The notes beneath the pieces were generated by a model, which did not search any database, had not been told where the DNA came from, and saw only the letters and a program-made list of their open reading frames with translations. A stretch of 64,000 bases of DNA, taken from an uncultured Spirochaetota bacterium (GTDB lineage Bacteria; Spirochaetota; Spirochaetia; Treponematales; Treponemataceae). The translations under genes and the position numbers were made by a program. This document shows, piece after piece, positions 53,124 to 62,186 of this stretch (positions are counted from its first letter, which is position 1; every line of letters starts with the position of its first letter). Where the stretch lies: positions 248,001-312,000 of the forward strand of contig CALXMF010000001.1 in the NCBI GenBank assembly GCA_944389415.1. Direction: 5' to 3'.

Positions 53124-54365
53124 ATGGTACAAAAAGCGTATATCGTGCTTGCAGACGGGCACATTTTTGAAGGCAAATCATTCGGAGCTGCCGGCTGCAT
53201 AACCGGCGAAGCCGTATTTACAACCGGCATGAGCGGTTATCTGGAAACCCTTACTGACCCCAGTTATTACGGACAAATCATTGTACAGACATTTCCTCTT
53301 ATCGGAGATTATGGTGTTATTCCCGCGGATTTTGAAAGCGCAAAACCTCACGCGCGCGGTTACATCGTGCGTGAGTGGTGTGAGACACCGTCCAATTTCA
53401 GAAGTCAGGGAACTATCGATGCGTTTTTAAAAGAGAACGGGGTAGTCGGCGTATATGATGTAGACACACGGGCGCTCACCAAGCTGATCCGCGAAAGCGG
53501 TGTTATGAACGCGCGTATTCTCTCGTTCAGCGGAGACACCGCAAAAGACGAGGCGGTACAGCGAGAGCTTGACCGTTTTATGAACGAGACGGAGCGTGAG
53601 CAGTATCTGGCAGAAATACAGGCGGCGCGTATTGATAACGCAATACAAGCCGTGTCAGGCAGCGCGGACGCAATCGCCCGCCCCGCACAGGAAGTATTTG
53701 CCGAATCCGCTTTGTACCGGGCTGTCCCCGTCACTGCTGACGGTCTTAAAATACATGATCTGGAACAGGCATCCCGCAAGGGCAGCGGCAAAAAAGTAGT
53801 GCTCTGGGATTTTGGTGCAAAAGCCAATATCAGACGGGAGCTGCTCAAACGCGGCCTTGAGGTTATTTCGGTAAAATCAGACGCCAAAGCGGCCGATATA
53901 CTCGCGCTGAACGCAGACGGCGTTATGCTTTCCAATGGGCCGGGCGATCCGATGCAGAATAAGGATATTATCGCCGAGCTGAAAACCATCACCGAAAGCG
54001 GTCTGCCCATATTCGGTATCTGTATGGGACATCAGCTGCTCGCTCTCGCGCGGGGCGCAAAAACATATAAACTCAAATACGGTCACCGGGGAGAAAATCA
54101 GCCGGTAAAAGAACTATCTACCGGACGGGTGTATATATCAAGCCAGAATCACGGCTATGCCGTAGACACGGAGACACTGCCGCCGGGCGCGCAGCTTGGG
54201 TTTGTAAACGCGAACGACGGAACATGCGAAGGTCTGGTATATACAGATATACCGGCGTTTTCAGTGCAGTTTCATCCGGAAGCGGCTTCAGGCCCGCTTG
54301 ATACAAACTTTCTGTTTGACACATTTGTGGATCTTATTATCAGCACTCAGAATAAAAGGAAATAG
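53124..54365 (+). CDS. carA: carbamoyl-phosphate synthase small subunit
   Basis: A 413-residue glutaminase subunit that supplies ammonia to CarB for carbamoyl phosphate, feeding arginine and pyrimidine synthesis. The N-terminal CPSase_sm domain has FEGKSFGAAG, GEAVFTTGMSGYLETLTDPSYYGQI and GVYDVDTRALTKLIRE. The class I amidotransferase has the nucleophile C300 in FGICMGHQLLAL and the His-Glu pair in VQFHPEAASGP. It is about 30 residues longer than E. coli CarA, the extra lying near residues 155-200. It is 2 bases upstream of carB. Confidence 0.96.
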   Translation: MVQKAYIVLADGHIFEGKSFGAAGCITGEAVFTTGMSGYLETLTDPSYYGQIIVQTFPLIGDYGVIPADFESAKPHARGYIVREWCETPSNFRSQGTIDAFLKENGVVGVYDVDTRALTKLIRESGVMNARILSFSGDTAKDEAVQRELDRFMNETEREQYLAEIQAARIDNAIQAVSGSADAIARPAQEVFAESALYRAVPVTADGLKIHDLEQASRKGSGKKVVLWDFGAKANIRRELLKRGLEVISVKSDAKAADILALNADGVMLSNGPGDPMQNKDIIAELKTITESGLPIFGICMGHQLLALARGAKTYKLKYGHRGENQPVKELSTGRVYISSQNHGYAVDTETLPPGAQLGFVNANDGTCEGLVYTDIPAFSVQFHPEAASGPLDTNFLFDTFVDLIISTQNKRK

Positions 54366-54367
54366 AT

Positions 54368-57300
54368 ATGCCCCTTAATCCCTCTCTTAAAAAGGTAATG
54401 GTTATCGGTTCAGGCCCGATCGTGATTGGACAGGCCGCTGAATTTGATTATGCCGGTACACAGGCCTGCAAAGCGCTCAAGGAACAGGGGCTGCAGGTTG
54501 TGCTGGTAAACTCAAATCCCGCGACTTTGATGACTGATACGGTCATGGCTGACGCGATTTATATTGAACCGCTGATTCCCGAAACAATAAAACGGATTAT
54601 AGAAAAAGAAAAACCGGACAGTCTGCTGTCTACTCTTGGAGGGCAGACGGGCCTGACACTTTCTATGCAGCTGGCAAAAGAAGGATTTCTCGCTGAACAT
54701 GGTGTTCAGCTGCTGGGCGCCAAACCAGACACTATCGACAAAGCGGAAGACCGCCAGCTTTTTAAGGATACGATGGAATCAATCGGCGAGCCGTGTATTC
54801 CGTCAAAAGTTGTAACCGATATAGACGCGGCGCTTGAGTTTGCGCAGAGTATCGGCTATCCGGTTATCGTCCGCCCGGCGTTTACTCTCGGCGGAACAGG
54901 CGGCGGTATCGCTGAATCTGAAGAAGAACTGAGAGAAATCGCGCAGAATGGTCTGCACCGTTCTCCCATTCATCAGATACTGGTAGAAAAATGTATTTCC
55001 GGCTGGAAAGAAATTGAATTTGAAGTAATCCGCGACGCGGGCGGCAACGTTATCACGGTCTGTTCAATGGAAAACTTTGACCCTGTCGGAGTGCATACCG
55101 GTGATTCGATTGTTGTCGCACCGGCTGTAACACTCGCTGATAAAGAATATCAAATGCTGCGTTCCGCGGCGCTTAATATCGTTTCCGCTCTCAAGGTAGA
55201 AGGCGGATGTAATTGTCAGTTCGCGCTAAAGCCGGATAGTTTTGAATACGCTGTTATTGAGGTTAACCCCCGTGTTTCCCGTTCTTCAGCGCTCGCCTCA
55301 AAAGCGACCGGTTACCCGATTGCCAAAGTCGCTTCTCTTATCGCTATTGGATATCATCTGGATGAGATTCCCAACGCGGTGACTAAAAAAACCGCGGCGG
55401 CGTTTGAGCCGTCTATTGATTATGTTGTGGTAAAATTCCCCAAGTGGCCGTTTGATAAATTTGTATACGCGAAACGGACGCTCGGCACACAGATGAAAGC
55501 TACCGGCGAAGTAATGGCGATTGGCGTCAGTTTTGAACAGGCGCTCATGAAAGCGGTTCGCGGTGCGGAAATATCTGTTAGTTCTCTGAATCTGCCGGCT
55601 TTTAAAACAGAATCTGATGATAAAATCCGTGAGCGGGTAGGGCAGTGTACCGACCAGCGCATTTTTGCCATATATGAGGCGATTACCCGCGGCATTCTGA
55701 CTTTGCAGCAGATAAATGAGATTACAAAAATAGATTTATGGTTTCTCGCCAAACTGCAGCGCCTTGCCGCTATGGACAGCCGCCTAAAATCTATAAGCGG
55801 ATGTTCTGATAAGCTTGACCGGGAGTTATACCTGGAAGCGAAAAAACTTGGATATCCTGATAAGGTGATTGAAGAATTTTCCGGCGTTTCTATTCCAGGG
55901 AGCGGCGGTATTCTTGCCGGCAAAGAAGCAGCTGAAAAAGCCGCGGCGGCGGGACAACCCGCATATCTGCCTTCGTCATATAAAATGGTTGATACCTGCG
56001 CGGGAGAATTTAACGCGGAAACACCATATTTTTATGCGACATACGATAAAGATAATGAAGCGGCGCAGTTCCTGGCAGAACGCAACAGCCCGCAGAACAA
56101 ACGCATTTTAGTGCTCGGTTCCGGTCCAATCCGCATCGGGCAGGGCATCGAATTTGACTATGCCTCTGTGCAGTGCGTCTGGGCGCTGAAAAAACTCGGC
56201 TATGAAGTCGCTATTGTAAATAACAACCCCGAAACGGTCTCAACAGACTTTGATACCGCTGACCGATTGTATTTTGAGCCGCTTACCCCGGAAGACGTTA
56301 TGGGAATTATCCACACGGAACAGCCAATCGGTGTTGTTGTCGCGTTCGGCGGGCAGACCGCTATCAAGCTGACAAAATTCCTTCATAATCAGGGTATACG
56401 GATACTCGGCACAAGCGCTGATTCAATAGATATGGCTGAAGACCGTGAGCGCTTTGATGATCTGCTGGAACGGCTGCATATTAAGCGTCCTAAAGGTCAT
56501 TCCGTACTGACGATGGAACAGGCCCTATCCGCAGCGCAGGATCTGGGATATCCGGTACTGCTGCGTCCGTCGTATGTACTTGGCGGTCAGAATATGATCA
56601 TCGCCTTTACAGAAGATGATATCCGTGAATATATGGCGATTATTCTCGCTCAGAATATAGAAAATCCTGTGCTGATAGACAAATATCTGATGGGGACAGA
56701 GCTTGAGGTAGACGCTATCTGCGACGGAAAAGATATTCTCATTCCGGGAATTATGGAACACATTGAGCGGACGGGTATTCATTCCGGCGATTCTATCGCC
56801 GTATATCCGGCATGGAATCTCAATGATATCCTTACAGAGAAAATTATAAATCAGTCCCGTGAACTCGCGCTCGCGCTGGGTACAAAAGGCCTGGTGAATA
56901 TTCAGTATCTCATTTATGATAATGAGCTGTATATTATCGAAGTAAATCCCCGTTCATCCAGAACGATTCCCTATATCAGCAAAGTAACCGGCGTACCGAT
57001 GGTTGAACTTGCGACCAGAGCGATGCTGGGCGAGTCGCTTGCGGATATGGGATACGGCACCGGTCTGTACCGCACACCGCCGTATGTCGCGGTAAAAGTC
57101 CCTGTTTTCAGTTTTGAGAAACTGATTGATGTTGATACCCATCTTGGGCCGGAAATGAAATCAACGGGAGAGGTCCTTGGTATCGCCCGCACCCTTGATG
57201 AGGCGCTGTATAAGGGACTAGTAGCGGCGGGATACCGCATGAAAAAAGACGGCGGTGTTCTTTTTACCGTCCGCAAGACCGATCAGTTTGAAATACCGGA

Positions 57301-58579
57301 TGTCGCCCGTAAATTCTACGATATGGGATTCAAACTCTACGCGACAGAAGGAACCGCGAAAGTTATCAGCGATTTCGGAATGGATGTGGAGATAGTGAAT
57401 AAGATTCACGCGAATCCTGATGATAACATTCTTACGCTGCTTGATACGGGTAAGATTGACTATGTTATTTCAACCTCCGCGAAAGGCCGCATCCCGACAA
57501 CTGACAGTGTAAAGCTGCGCCGCAAGGCGGTAGAGCGTGATATTCCGTGTCTCACTTCTATTGATACGGCGAACGCGATTGCAAACAGCCTTCTCAGTCA
57601 TTATTCCCCCGAGAGTCTTGAGCTCGTTGATATCACCAATCTAAGCAGCAGCCGTATCCGTCTGCAATTCGCAAAAATGCAGAGCACCGGCAACGATTTT
57701 ATTATTTTCAACGCGCTTGAACAGACTATTGATAATCCGGCTGGGCTGAGTGTCCGGTTATGTGACCGGCGGCGCGGTATCGGCGCGGACAGCCTTGTTC
57801 TGATTCTGCCATCCGACAAAGCTGACGCGCGGATGCGTTTCTTTAACAGGGATGGTTCAGAAGGACGCATGGCAGGAAACGCGATACGAAGTGTCGCGAA
57901 ATACTTGTACGATAACAATATTAACGGAATCGCCGATAGAGGCAGCAAAGAAGCACACACTGTTGAAATAACAATTGAGACCGCCGCAGGCGTTAAAAGT
58001 CTTCTCTGTTATAAACAGGACGGAAAAGTTTCATCTGTCCGGGTTGATATGGGAAAACCGGAATTTGAACCGGCTGCTATTCCCGCACGGTTTGAGGCAT
58101 ATGAGGCGGCAAAATGGATGCATGATAATTCTGCTGCAGAAAAATTACCGCCGGCAGCTATCGTAAACGCTCCGCTCACAGTGGAGGGAATTGATTACGC
58201 GGCGACTGTTGTCTCAATGGGCAATCCGCACTGTGTTGTATTCAGCGGTTTTGTTGATAAAGTTGATGTTGAGCGTATTGGCCCTGCTTTTGAGAATAAC
58301 CGGAAGTTCCCTGACAGAACAAATACAGAATTTGTACGTGTTGTTGGAAGAAACTGTTTGAAAATGCGAGTTTGGGAACGAGGGAACGGGGAAACTCCCG
58401 CCTGCGGTACCGGCGCTTGCGCGGCCGCTGTTGCGGCAGTTCTGAACGGATTCTGTCCGCTCGGTGAGAATATTACAGTAAAAGTCCGCGGAGGGGAACT
58501 GATTGTTAATTATACCGGTGAGACCGTATATTTGACAGGTACCACAAGTCTGCTTTTTGAAGGTGTAATAGAGATATAA
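54368..58579 (+). CDS. carB: carbamoyl-phosphate synthase large subunit fused to DapF-like domain
   Basis: A 1403-residue protein. Residues 1 to about 1090 are a complete CarB: two ATP-grasp synthetase halves (GSGPIVIGQAAEFDYAG and GSGPIRIGQGIEFDYAS) and the C-terminal MGS-like allosteric domain. From about 1100 a full diaminopimelate epimerase fold follows in frame (KMQSTGNDFIIF at 1103, GADSLVLI, FFNRDGSEGRMAGNAIR, MGNPHCVVF, TNTEFVRV, GETPACGTGACA). The second catalytic cysteine is present (C1346), but the first, normally in MCGN, is alanine (A1169). The join has no stop or frameshift. The CarB part should be fully active; epimerase activity of the tail is doubtful. Confidence 0.94.
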   Translation: MPLNPSLKKVMVIGSGPIVIGQAAEFDYAGTQACKALKEQGLQVVLVNSNPATLMTDTVMADAIYIEPLIPETIKRIIEKEKPDSLLSTLGGQTGLTLSMQLAKEGFLAEHGVQLLGAKPDTIDKAEDRQLFKDTMESIGEPCIPSKVVTDIDAALEFAQSIGYPVIVRPAFTLGGTGGGIAESEEELREIAQNGLHRSPIHQILVEKCISGWKEIEFEVIRDAGGNVITVCSMENFDPVGVHTGDSIVVAPAVTLADKEYQMLRSAALNIVSALKVEGGCNCQFALKPDSFEYAVIEVNPRVSRSSALASKATGYPIAKVASLIAIGYHLDEIPNAVTKKTAAAFEPSIDYVVVKFPKWPFDKFVYAKRTLGTQMKATGEVMAIGVSFEQALMKAVRGAEISVSSLNLPAFKTESDDKIRERVGQCTDQRIFAIYEAITRGILTLQQINEITKIDLWFLAKLQRLAAMDSRLKSISGCSDKLDRELYLEAKKLGYPDKVIEEFSGVSIPGSGGILAGKEAAEKAAAAGQPAYLPSSYKMVDTCAGEFNAETPYFYATYDKDNEAAQFLAERNSPQNKRILVLGSGPIRIGQGIEFDYASVQCVWALKKLGYEVAIVNNNPETVSTDFDTADRLYFEPLTPEDVMGIIHTEQPIGVVVAFGGQTAIKLTKFLHNQGIRILGTSADSIDMAEDRERFDDLLERLHIKRPKGHSVLTMEQALSAAQDLGYPVLLRPSYVLGGQNMIIAFTEDDIREYMAIILAQNIENPVLIDKYLMGTELEVDAICDGKDILIPGIMEHIERTGIHSGDSIAVYPAWNLNDILTEKIINQSRELALALGTKGLVNIQYLIYDNELYIIEVNPRSSRTIPYISKVTGVPMVELATRAMLGESLADMGYGTGLYRTPPYVAVKVPVFSFEKLIDVDTHLGPEMKSTGEVLGIARTLDEALYKGLVAAGYRMKKDGGVLFTVRKTDQFEIPDVARKFYDMGFKLYATEGTAKVISDFGMDVEIVNKIHANPDDNILTLLDTGKIDYVISTSAKGRIPTTDSVKLRRKAVERDIPCLTSIDTANAIANSLLSHYSPESLELVDITNLSSSRIRLQFAKMQSTGNDFIIFNALEQTIDNPAGLSVRLCDRRRGIGADSLVLILPSDKADARMRFFNRDGSEGRMAGNAIRSVAKYLYDNNINGIADRGSKEAHTVEITIETAAGVKSLLCYKQDGKVSSVRVDMGKPEFEPAAIPARFEAYEAAKWMHDNSAAEKLPPAAIVNAPLTVEGIDYAATVVSMGNPHCVVFSGFVDKVDVERIGPAFENNRKFPDRTNTEFVRVVGRNCLKMRVWERGNGETPACGTGACAAAVAAVLNGFCPLGENITVKVRGGELIVNYTGETVYLTGTTSLLFEGVIEI

Positions 58580-58597
58580 TATCGTCTGATATAAAAG

Positions 58598-58623
58598 AAA
58601 GGAGCCTTACGGCTCCTTTTTTA
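58598..58623. terminator. bidirectional terminator after carB-dapF
   Basis: AAAGGAGCC pairs with GGCTCCTTT around TTAC and is followed by T-rich sequence; the A-rich left flank lets it serve the convergent PHP gene as well. Confidence 0.88.
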
Positions 58624-59367
58624 TTAAAACAGCCGCCGCCGTAAAGCGCTGCGGATACTTTCTATATTAACAGTGCCGTCTGTGTTCATAAGCGGCAGAT
58701 TCTGCATATCAAGCTCAAAAGGCCGCCGTGCGATATGTTCGATATAATGCGCATCTGATGAGGTGGTCAATGGATAGCGATGCAGAGTGTCTTGTGTAAT
58801 ATCAGCGGGAATGCGGACAAGCTCTATCGCGTCCCAGTCACCATCTGTAATCATACCAAACTGACTTGTAAGCGAGAACGCACTGCGGTCAGCATGCGCC
58901 GGTATTGCCAATCCTCCTAAAGAATGGACACGCGCGGCTAACTCATCTATTGGAATATCAGCGGAAGTAATAAGATATTTTTCCACTTCACCGATAATAT
59001 TTTCTTCTTCGTCAACATATACCTGATCCCCTGTTTTATCAGGATCATTCAGTATTGGCGGAAGCAGATTGTATATTTCATTACTAAACAAAAGCGCAGT
59101 TTCCAGAGATGAAAACAAACACAGCATGTGAATCTCTTCCTGTGACTGTGCTTCCATTCCAAACAGAGGAGTTATACCTGCCTGTTTACATGCTTCAGCG
59201 AAAGCAGGACAATTTAACGCTGTATTATGATCAGTAAGCGCAGCGAGAACAACTCCTTTTTTCGCAAGTTCCCCGGCTATTGTCCGCGGAGACATCGCAA
59301 GATCGCCGCAGGGAGAAAGACATGAATGCAGATGAAAATCACAGAGTATCCGCATATTGCGTACCAT
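58624..59367 (-). CDS. PHP-domain phosphoesterase
   Basis: A 247-residue metal-dependent hydrolase of the PHP superfamily. The metal-binding motifs are in order: DFHLHSCLSPCGD, LTDHNTALNC, PAHADRSAF and SSDAHY. The CLSPCG feature and the size match the PHP proteins encoded with [FeFe] hydrogenases in Clostridia and Thermotoga. Its substrate is unknown. The start is coupled to the upstream DRTGG gene in a TAATG overlap. It is the last gene of a three-gene operon. Confidence 0.87.
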   Translation of the reverse strand: MVRNMRILCDFHLHSCLSPCGDLAMSPRTIAGELAKKGVVLAALTDHNTALNCPAFAEACKQAGITPLFGMEAQSQEEIHMLCLFSSLETALLFSNEIYNLLPPILNDPDKTGDQVYVDEEENIIGEVEKYLITSADIPIDELAARVHSLGGLAIPAHADRSAFSLTSQFGMITDGDWDAIELVRIPADITQDTLHRYPLTTSSDAHYIEHIARRPFELDMQNLPLMNTDGTVNIESIRSALRRRLF

Positions 59368-59705
59368 TAGGCGGACGGATGAAGCAGACAGAACAATTTT
59401 CCACTCACCGTAAACTGATTTTCACTGGTGCGGTATACGGCAATATTCTCATTTGCCGCTGCCTCAAGCATATCATCCGCTATTGGACGGTTATTGCAGA
59501 GAATAACAGCAGGACTGTCTTTAAGCGTCGCAACTGCAATCGTATTTTTATGCGCCTGAATAGTAACAAGAACAGCTTCGTCATCGGCGTTTCCCATTAC
59601 ATCGCTGAGCAAATCGGAGGTATATACTGTAACCAATTCGCGGTTCTCATCACCGCCGCACAGTTTTTCAAGATGAAGAATTTCAGCCGCCTGCGAAACA
59701 GTCAT
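59367..59705 (-). CDS. DRTGG-domain protein
   Basis: A 112-residue single-domain protein. TVSQAAEILHLEKLCGG, VYTSDLLSDVMGNADDEAVLVTIQAHKNTIAVA and AVILCNNRPIADDMLEAA match stand-alone DRTGG proteins that accompany the anti-sigma-like ATPase and PHP genes in hydrogenase operons. These domains are thought to be regulatory and may bind nucleotides. The ATG overlaps the upstream stop by four bases and the stop overlaps the PHP start. Confidence 0.85.
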   Translation of the reverse strand: MTVSQAAEILHLEKLCGGDENRELVTVYTSDLLSDVMGNADDEAVLVTIQAHKNTIAVATLKDSPAVILCNNRPIADDMLEAAANENIAVYRTSENQFTVSGKLFCLLHPSA

Positions 59706-60631
59706 ACCGATTCCTCCTTCAGATTGAAAACAGCATGAACAACAGTCCCCTTATCAACCTCAGAGACAATGTTAAACTCATCTGACACACGTTTTGTGTT
59801 CGGGAGCCCCATTCCTGCGCCAAATCCAAGTGCCCGAATACGATCATCAGCTGTAGAGTAGCCTTCTATAAGAACTTTTGCTATATCAGGTATTCCCGGA
59901 CCAAAATCCTGCGCCTCAATAATAAGCCTATCAGGTCTGATATAGTAACGCATAACACCGCCCTGAGAATGAACCACCTGATTTATTTCCAATTCATAAC
60001 TGGCGATACCAATGCGTCTTGTCAGCGCGGCAGGCACACCCATATTCTTCATGATTTTTTTGATTTCAGTAGATGCTTTTCCCGCAGTATCAAAGTTAAA
60101 TGATTCTGTTCTAAATTCAATAATCCGTTCGGCAGCCACAGTATTTTCTTTTGGTTCCTGCTGATTTTTATCTTTTTCCATTTTTTCAACAACTTTGTTC
60201 ATTGCAGTCAGCAATGCCGCAATCACATCAGTTGTCGTCACAATACCGCATAATTCGTTATCACTGTTCAAGACAGGAAATCTGCCAAAATGATACTTGT
60301 TGAATGATGAAACACAGAATGTCAGCGGCATTGAATCAATTAAAACAATCAAGTCTTTTGTCATATGCAATTCGGCCGCCTCGTCTATCCAACCGCCGTC
60401 AAACGCGTTGATAATATCATCCATCGAAACAATGCCTTCCAGTTTTGCATCCCGCAGGACAAGAACTCCCGTGATATTTTTTGTCTTCATGAGGCATTGA
60501 ATCTCCCGCATAGTAATTTCCGGCGGAACCGTAATAACGGGAGCAGTCATTACATCTTTTACTTTCAGCTGAAACAGCAGATCAAGTACAGCGTCAGAGG
60601 ATGAATCTGTATTTACGGGAATGCTAACCAT
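59702..60631 (-). CDS. CBS-pair / HATPase (anti-sigma-like) regulatory protein
   Basis: A 309-residue protein. Two CBS motifs occupy roughly residues 15-135 (VKDVMTAPVITVPPEITMREI, VSMDDIINAF, and GRFPVLNSDNELCGIVTTTDVIAAL), followed by a GHKL ATPase domain with EINQVVHSQGG, DFGPGIPD and LGFGAGMGLPNTKRV as in RsbW-type serine kinases. This arrangement senses adenine nucleotides or SAM-like ligands and may act as a switch kinase. The ATG at 60631 is chosen because TATACT ends 6 bases before it. It heads the CBS/HATPase-DRTGG-PHP operon. Confidence 0.87.
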   Translation of the reverse strand: MVSIPVNTDSSSDAVLDLLFQLKVKDVMTAPVITVPPEITMREIQCLMKTKNITGVLVLRDAKLEGIVSMDDIINAFDGGWIDEAAELHMTKDLIVLIDSMPLTFCVSSFNKYHFGRFPVLNSDNELCGIVTTTDVIAALLTAMNKVVEKMEKDKNQQEPKENTVAAERIIEFRTESFNFDTAGKASTEIKKIMKNMGVPAALTRRIGIASYELEINQVVHSQGGVMRYYIRPDRLIIEAQDFGPGIPDIAKVLIEGYSTADDRIRALGFGAGMGLPNTKRVSDEFNIVSEVDKGTVVHAVFNLKEESV

Positions 60632-60734
60632 AATAGCAGTATACAATATGAATTCTCAAAAGAAAATATTTTTCTGTACAGTTTCTGCGAAAAAATACAA
60701 ATTCTGCTGTTACACCAGATTGATATGATATCTG

Positions 60735-62186
60735 TTATTTTACTGTGAACACAACGGAAAACCGTGTTTCTCCGCCTGCGCATACAACGGAAATATCCGC
60801 ATCATGACGTTCCGCTATTTGCCGCGCTATCGCAAGTCCTAAACCTGTTCCGCCGCTGCTGTGAGCCCGGCTGCCGGCAGAGGCTTTGTAAAAGCGATCA
60901 AAAATATACGGCTGTTCAGCCTCACTGATACCCGGTCCATTATCACAGACACAAACTGTAATATTCTTATCTGTCCGTGAAAGAGAAAGAGAGACTGTCC
61001 CTCCAGCAGGGGAAAATTTTACCGCATTATCAAGCAAGATAATTAGCAGCTGTCTGATGCGCCCATAATCGGCGAAAATCAGACAATCAGCGTCTGTACA
61101 ATCTGTCGCGATGCGCACTGATTTCTGATCAGCGACGCGTCTGATAGCACGTGCAACATCCTGTATCACATTATGCAGTTCAATATCTGTTTTTTCAAGC
61201 CGAAAACGCTGATCCTGAAGGCGTGATAAATCAAGCAGATCGTTTACAAGCCGTTCAAGATGTTCTGTTTCTTTCTGCATTTGTGTATAGTATTCGGCGA
61301 TTTCCGCCGGTTCTGATATAATACCATTGCGAAGAACTTCTACAGATCCTTTTAAAACTGCCACAGGAGTACGAAGTTCATGCGAAATATTCGCAACAAA
61401 CTCTTCGCGCATACGGTCAAGCGCCTGCCTTTCCTGTTCTGTTTCTGAAAGCCGCGCCGCCAGAGAATCTACAGCAGCGGCAAGCTCTCCAATCTCGTCC
61501 TGTGCGGCAATACCGCAGCGGTTTTCGTATTTACCATCGGCAAGAAGCGCAACAGTTCGCGCTGTCTGTAAAAGAGGCTGAGTAAACATCCTGCTGAGCA
61601 AAAAAGCGGCAGCAGTGGCAGCAGCCCCGGCCGTTAACGCACCAATACACAGCGCATATACAGTTTGCCGTATAGAATCATTTATCCCACTTACAGGAGA
61701 GTGCAGCAGAATAGCTCCATTTACTGAACTAAAGCGGTCATATATAGGTACCCCAACAGTCAGCGTCGGCATCTTCAGAATATCAGAAAATTCCCTGCCG
61801 AATGATATAGTACCTTCCAATACCGTATTGATAATCGCCTGCGCTTCCGGCGGCAATGGAGGAATATCATTCTGTCTGCTGTGTTCTCTATGAGTATCAT
61901 GACTGCACATACTTTGAACATTCAGTCTGTTATCCACAATCCATACATCCACAACAGAGATCTGTTCCAGAAGACGCTGATACATCCGGTATACGCCTGT
62001 TCTGTTGCCGCTGTATCTGCTTAGAGTTTCAGCAATAGCAACTGCCTGTCCTGTCATCTGTTCACGGTGAATCTTTATAGTATGTTCCCGAAACAGATAA
62101 ACAAACACAATCCCCAAAATCAGTGTAAAAAGAAGAAGAACAGCATAAAAACATGCGGCTATTTTTCTGAAAATGGGCAGTTTCAT
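60735..62186 (-). CDS. sensor histidine kinase
   Basis: A 483-residue membrane kinase. It has an N-terminal membrane helix (residues 9-32), a periplasmic sensor of about 135 residues, a second helix near 172-197, a HAMP linker, the HisKA box with phospho-accepting H269 in NISHELRTP, and an HATPase domain with N-, G1- and G2-box segments (LLIILLDNAVKFS, DNGPGI, GGTGLGLAI). There is no PAS domain. The ATG overlaps the response regulator stop by four bases. The signal is unknown; see the 11-bp-period direct repeat upstream of the operon. Confidence 0.94.
   Translation of the reverse strand: MKLPIFRKIAACFYAVLLLFTLILGIVFVYLFREHTIKIHREQMTGQAVAIAETLSRYSGNRTGVYRMYQRLLEQISVVDVWIVDNRLNVQSMCSHDTHREHSRQNDIPPLPPEAQAIINTVLEGTISFGREFSDILKMPTLTVGVPIYDRFSSVNGAILLHSPVSGINDSIRQTVYALCIGALTAGAAATAAAFLLSRMFTQPLLQTARTVALLADGKYENRCGIAAQDEIGELAAAVDSLAARLSETEQERQALDRMREEFVANISHELRTPVAVLKGSVEVLRNGIISEPAEIAEYYTQMQKETEHLERLVNDLLDLSRLQDQRFRLEKTDIELHNVIQDVARAIRRVADQKSVRIATDCTDADCLIFADYGRIRQLLIILLDNAVKFSPAGGTVSLSLSRTDKNITVCVCDNGPGISEAEQPYIFDRFYKASAGSRAHSSGGTGLGLAIARQIAERHDADISVVCAGGETRFSVVFTVK

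Noticed and set aside
53405-54010. 201-aa minus-strand ORF inside carA
   Set aside because: Serine- and alanine-rich antisense shadow of carA with no recognisable domain.
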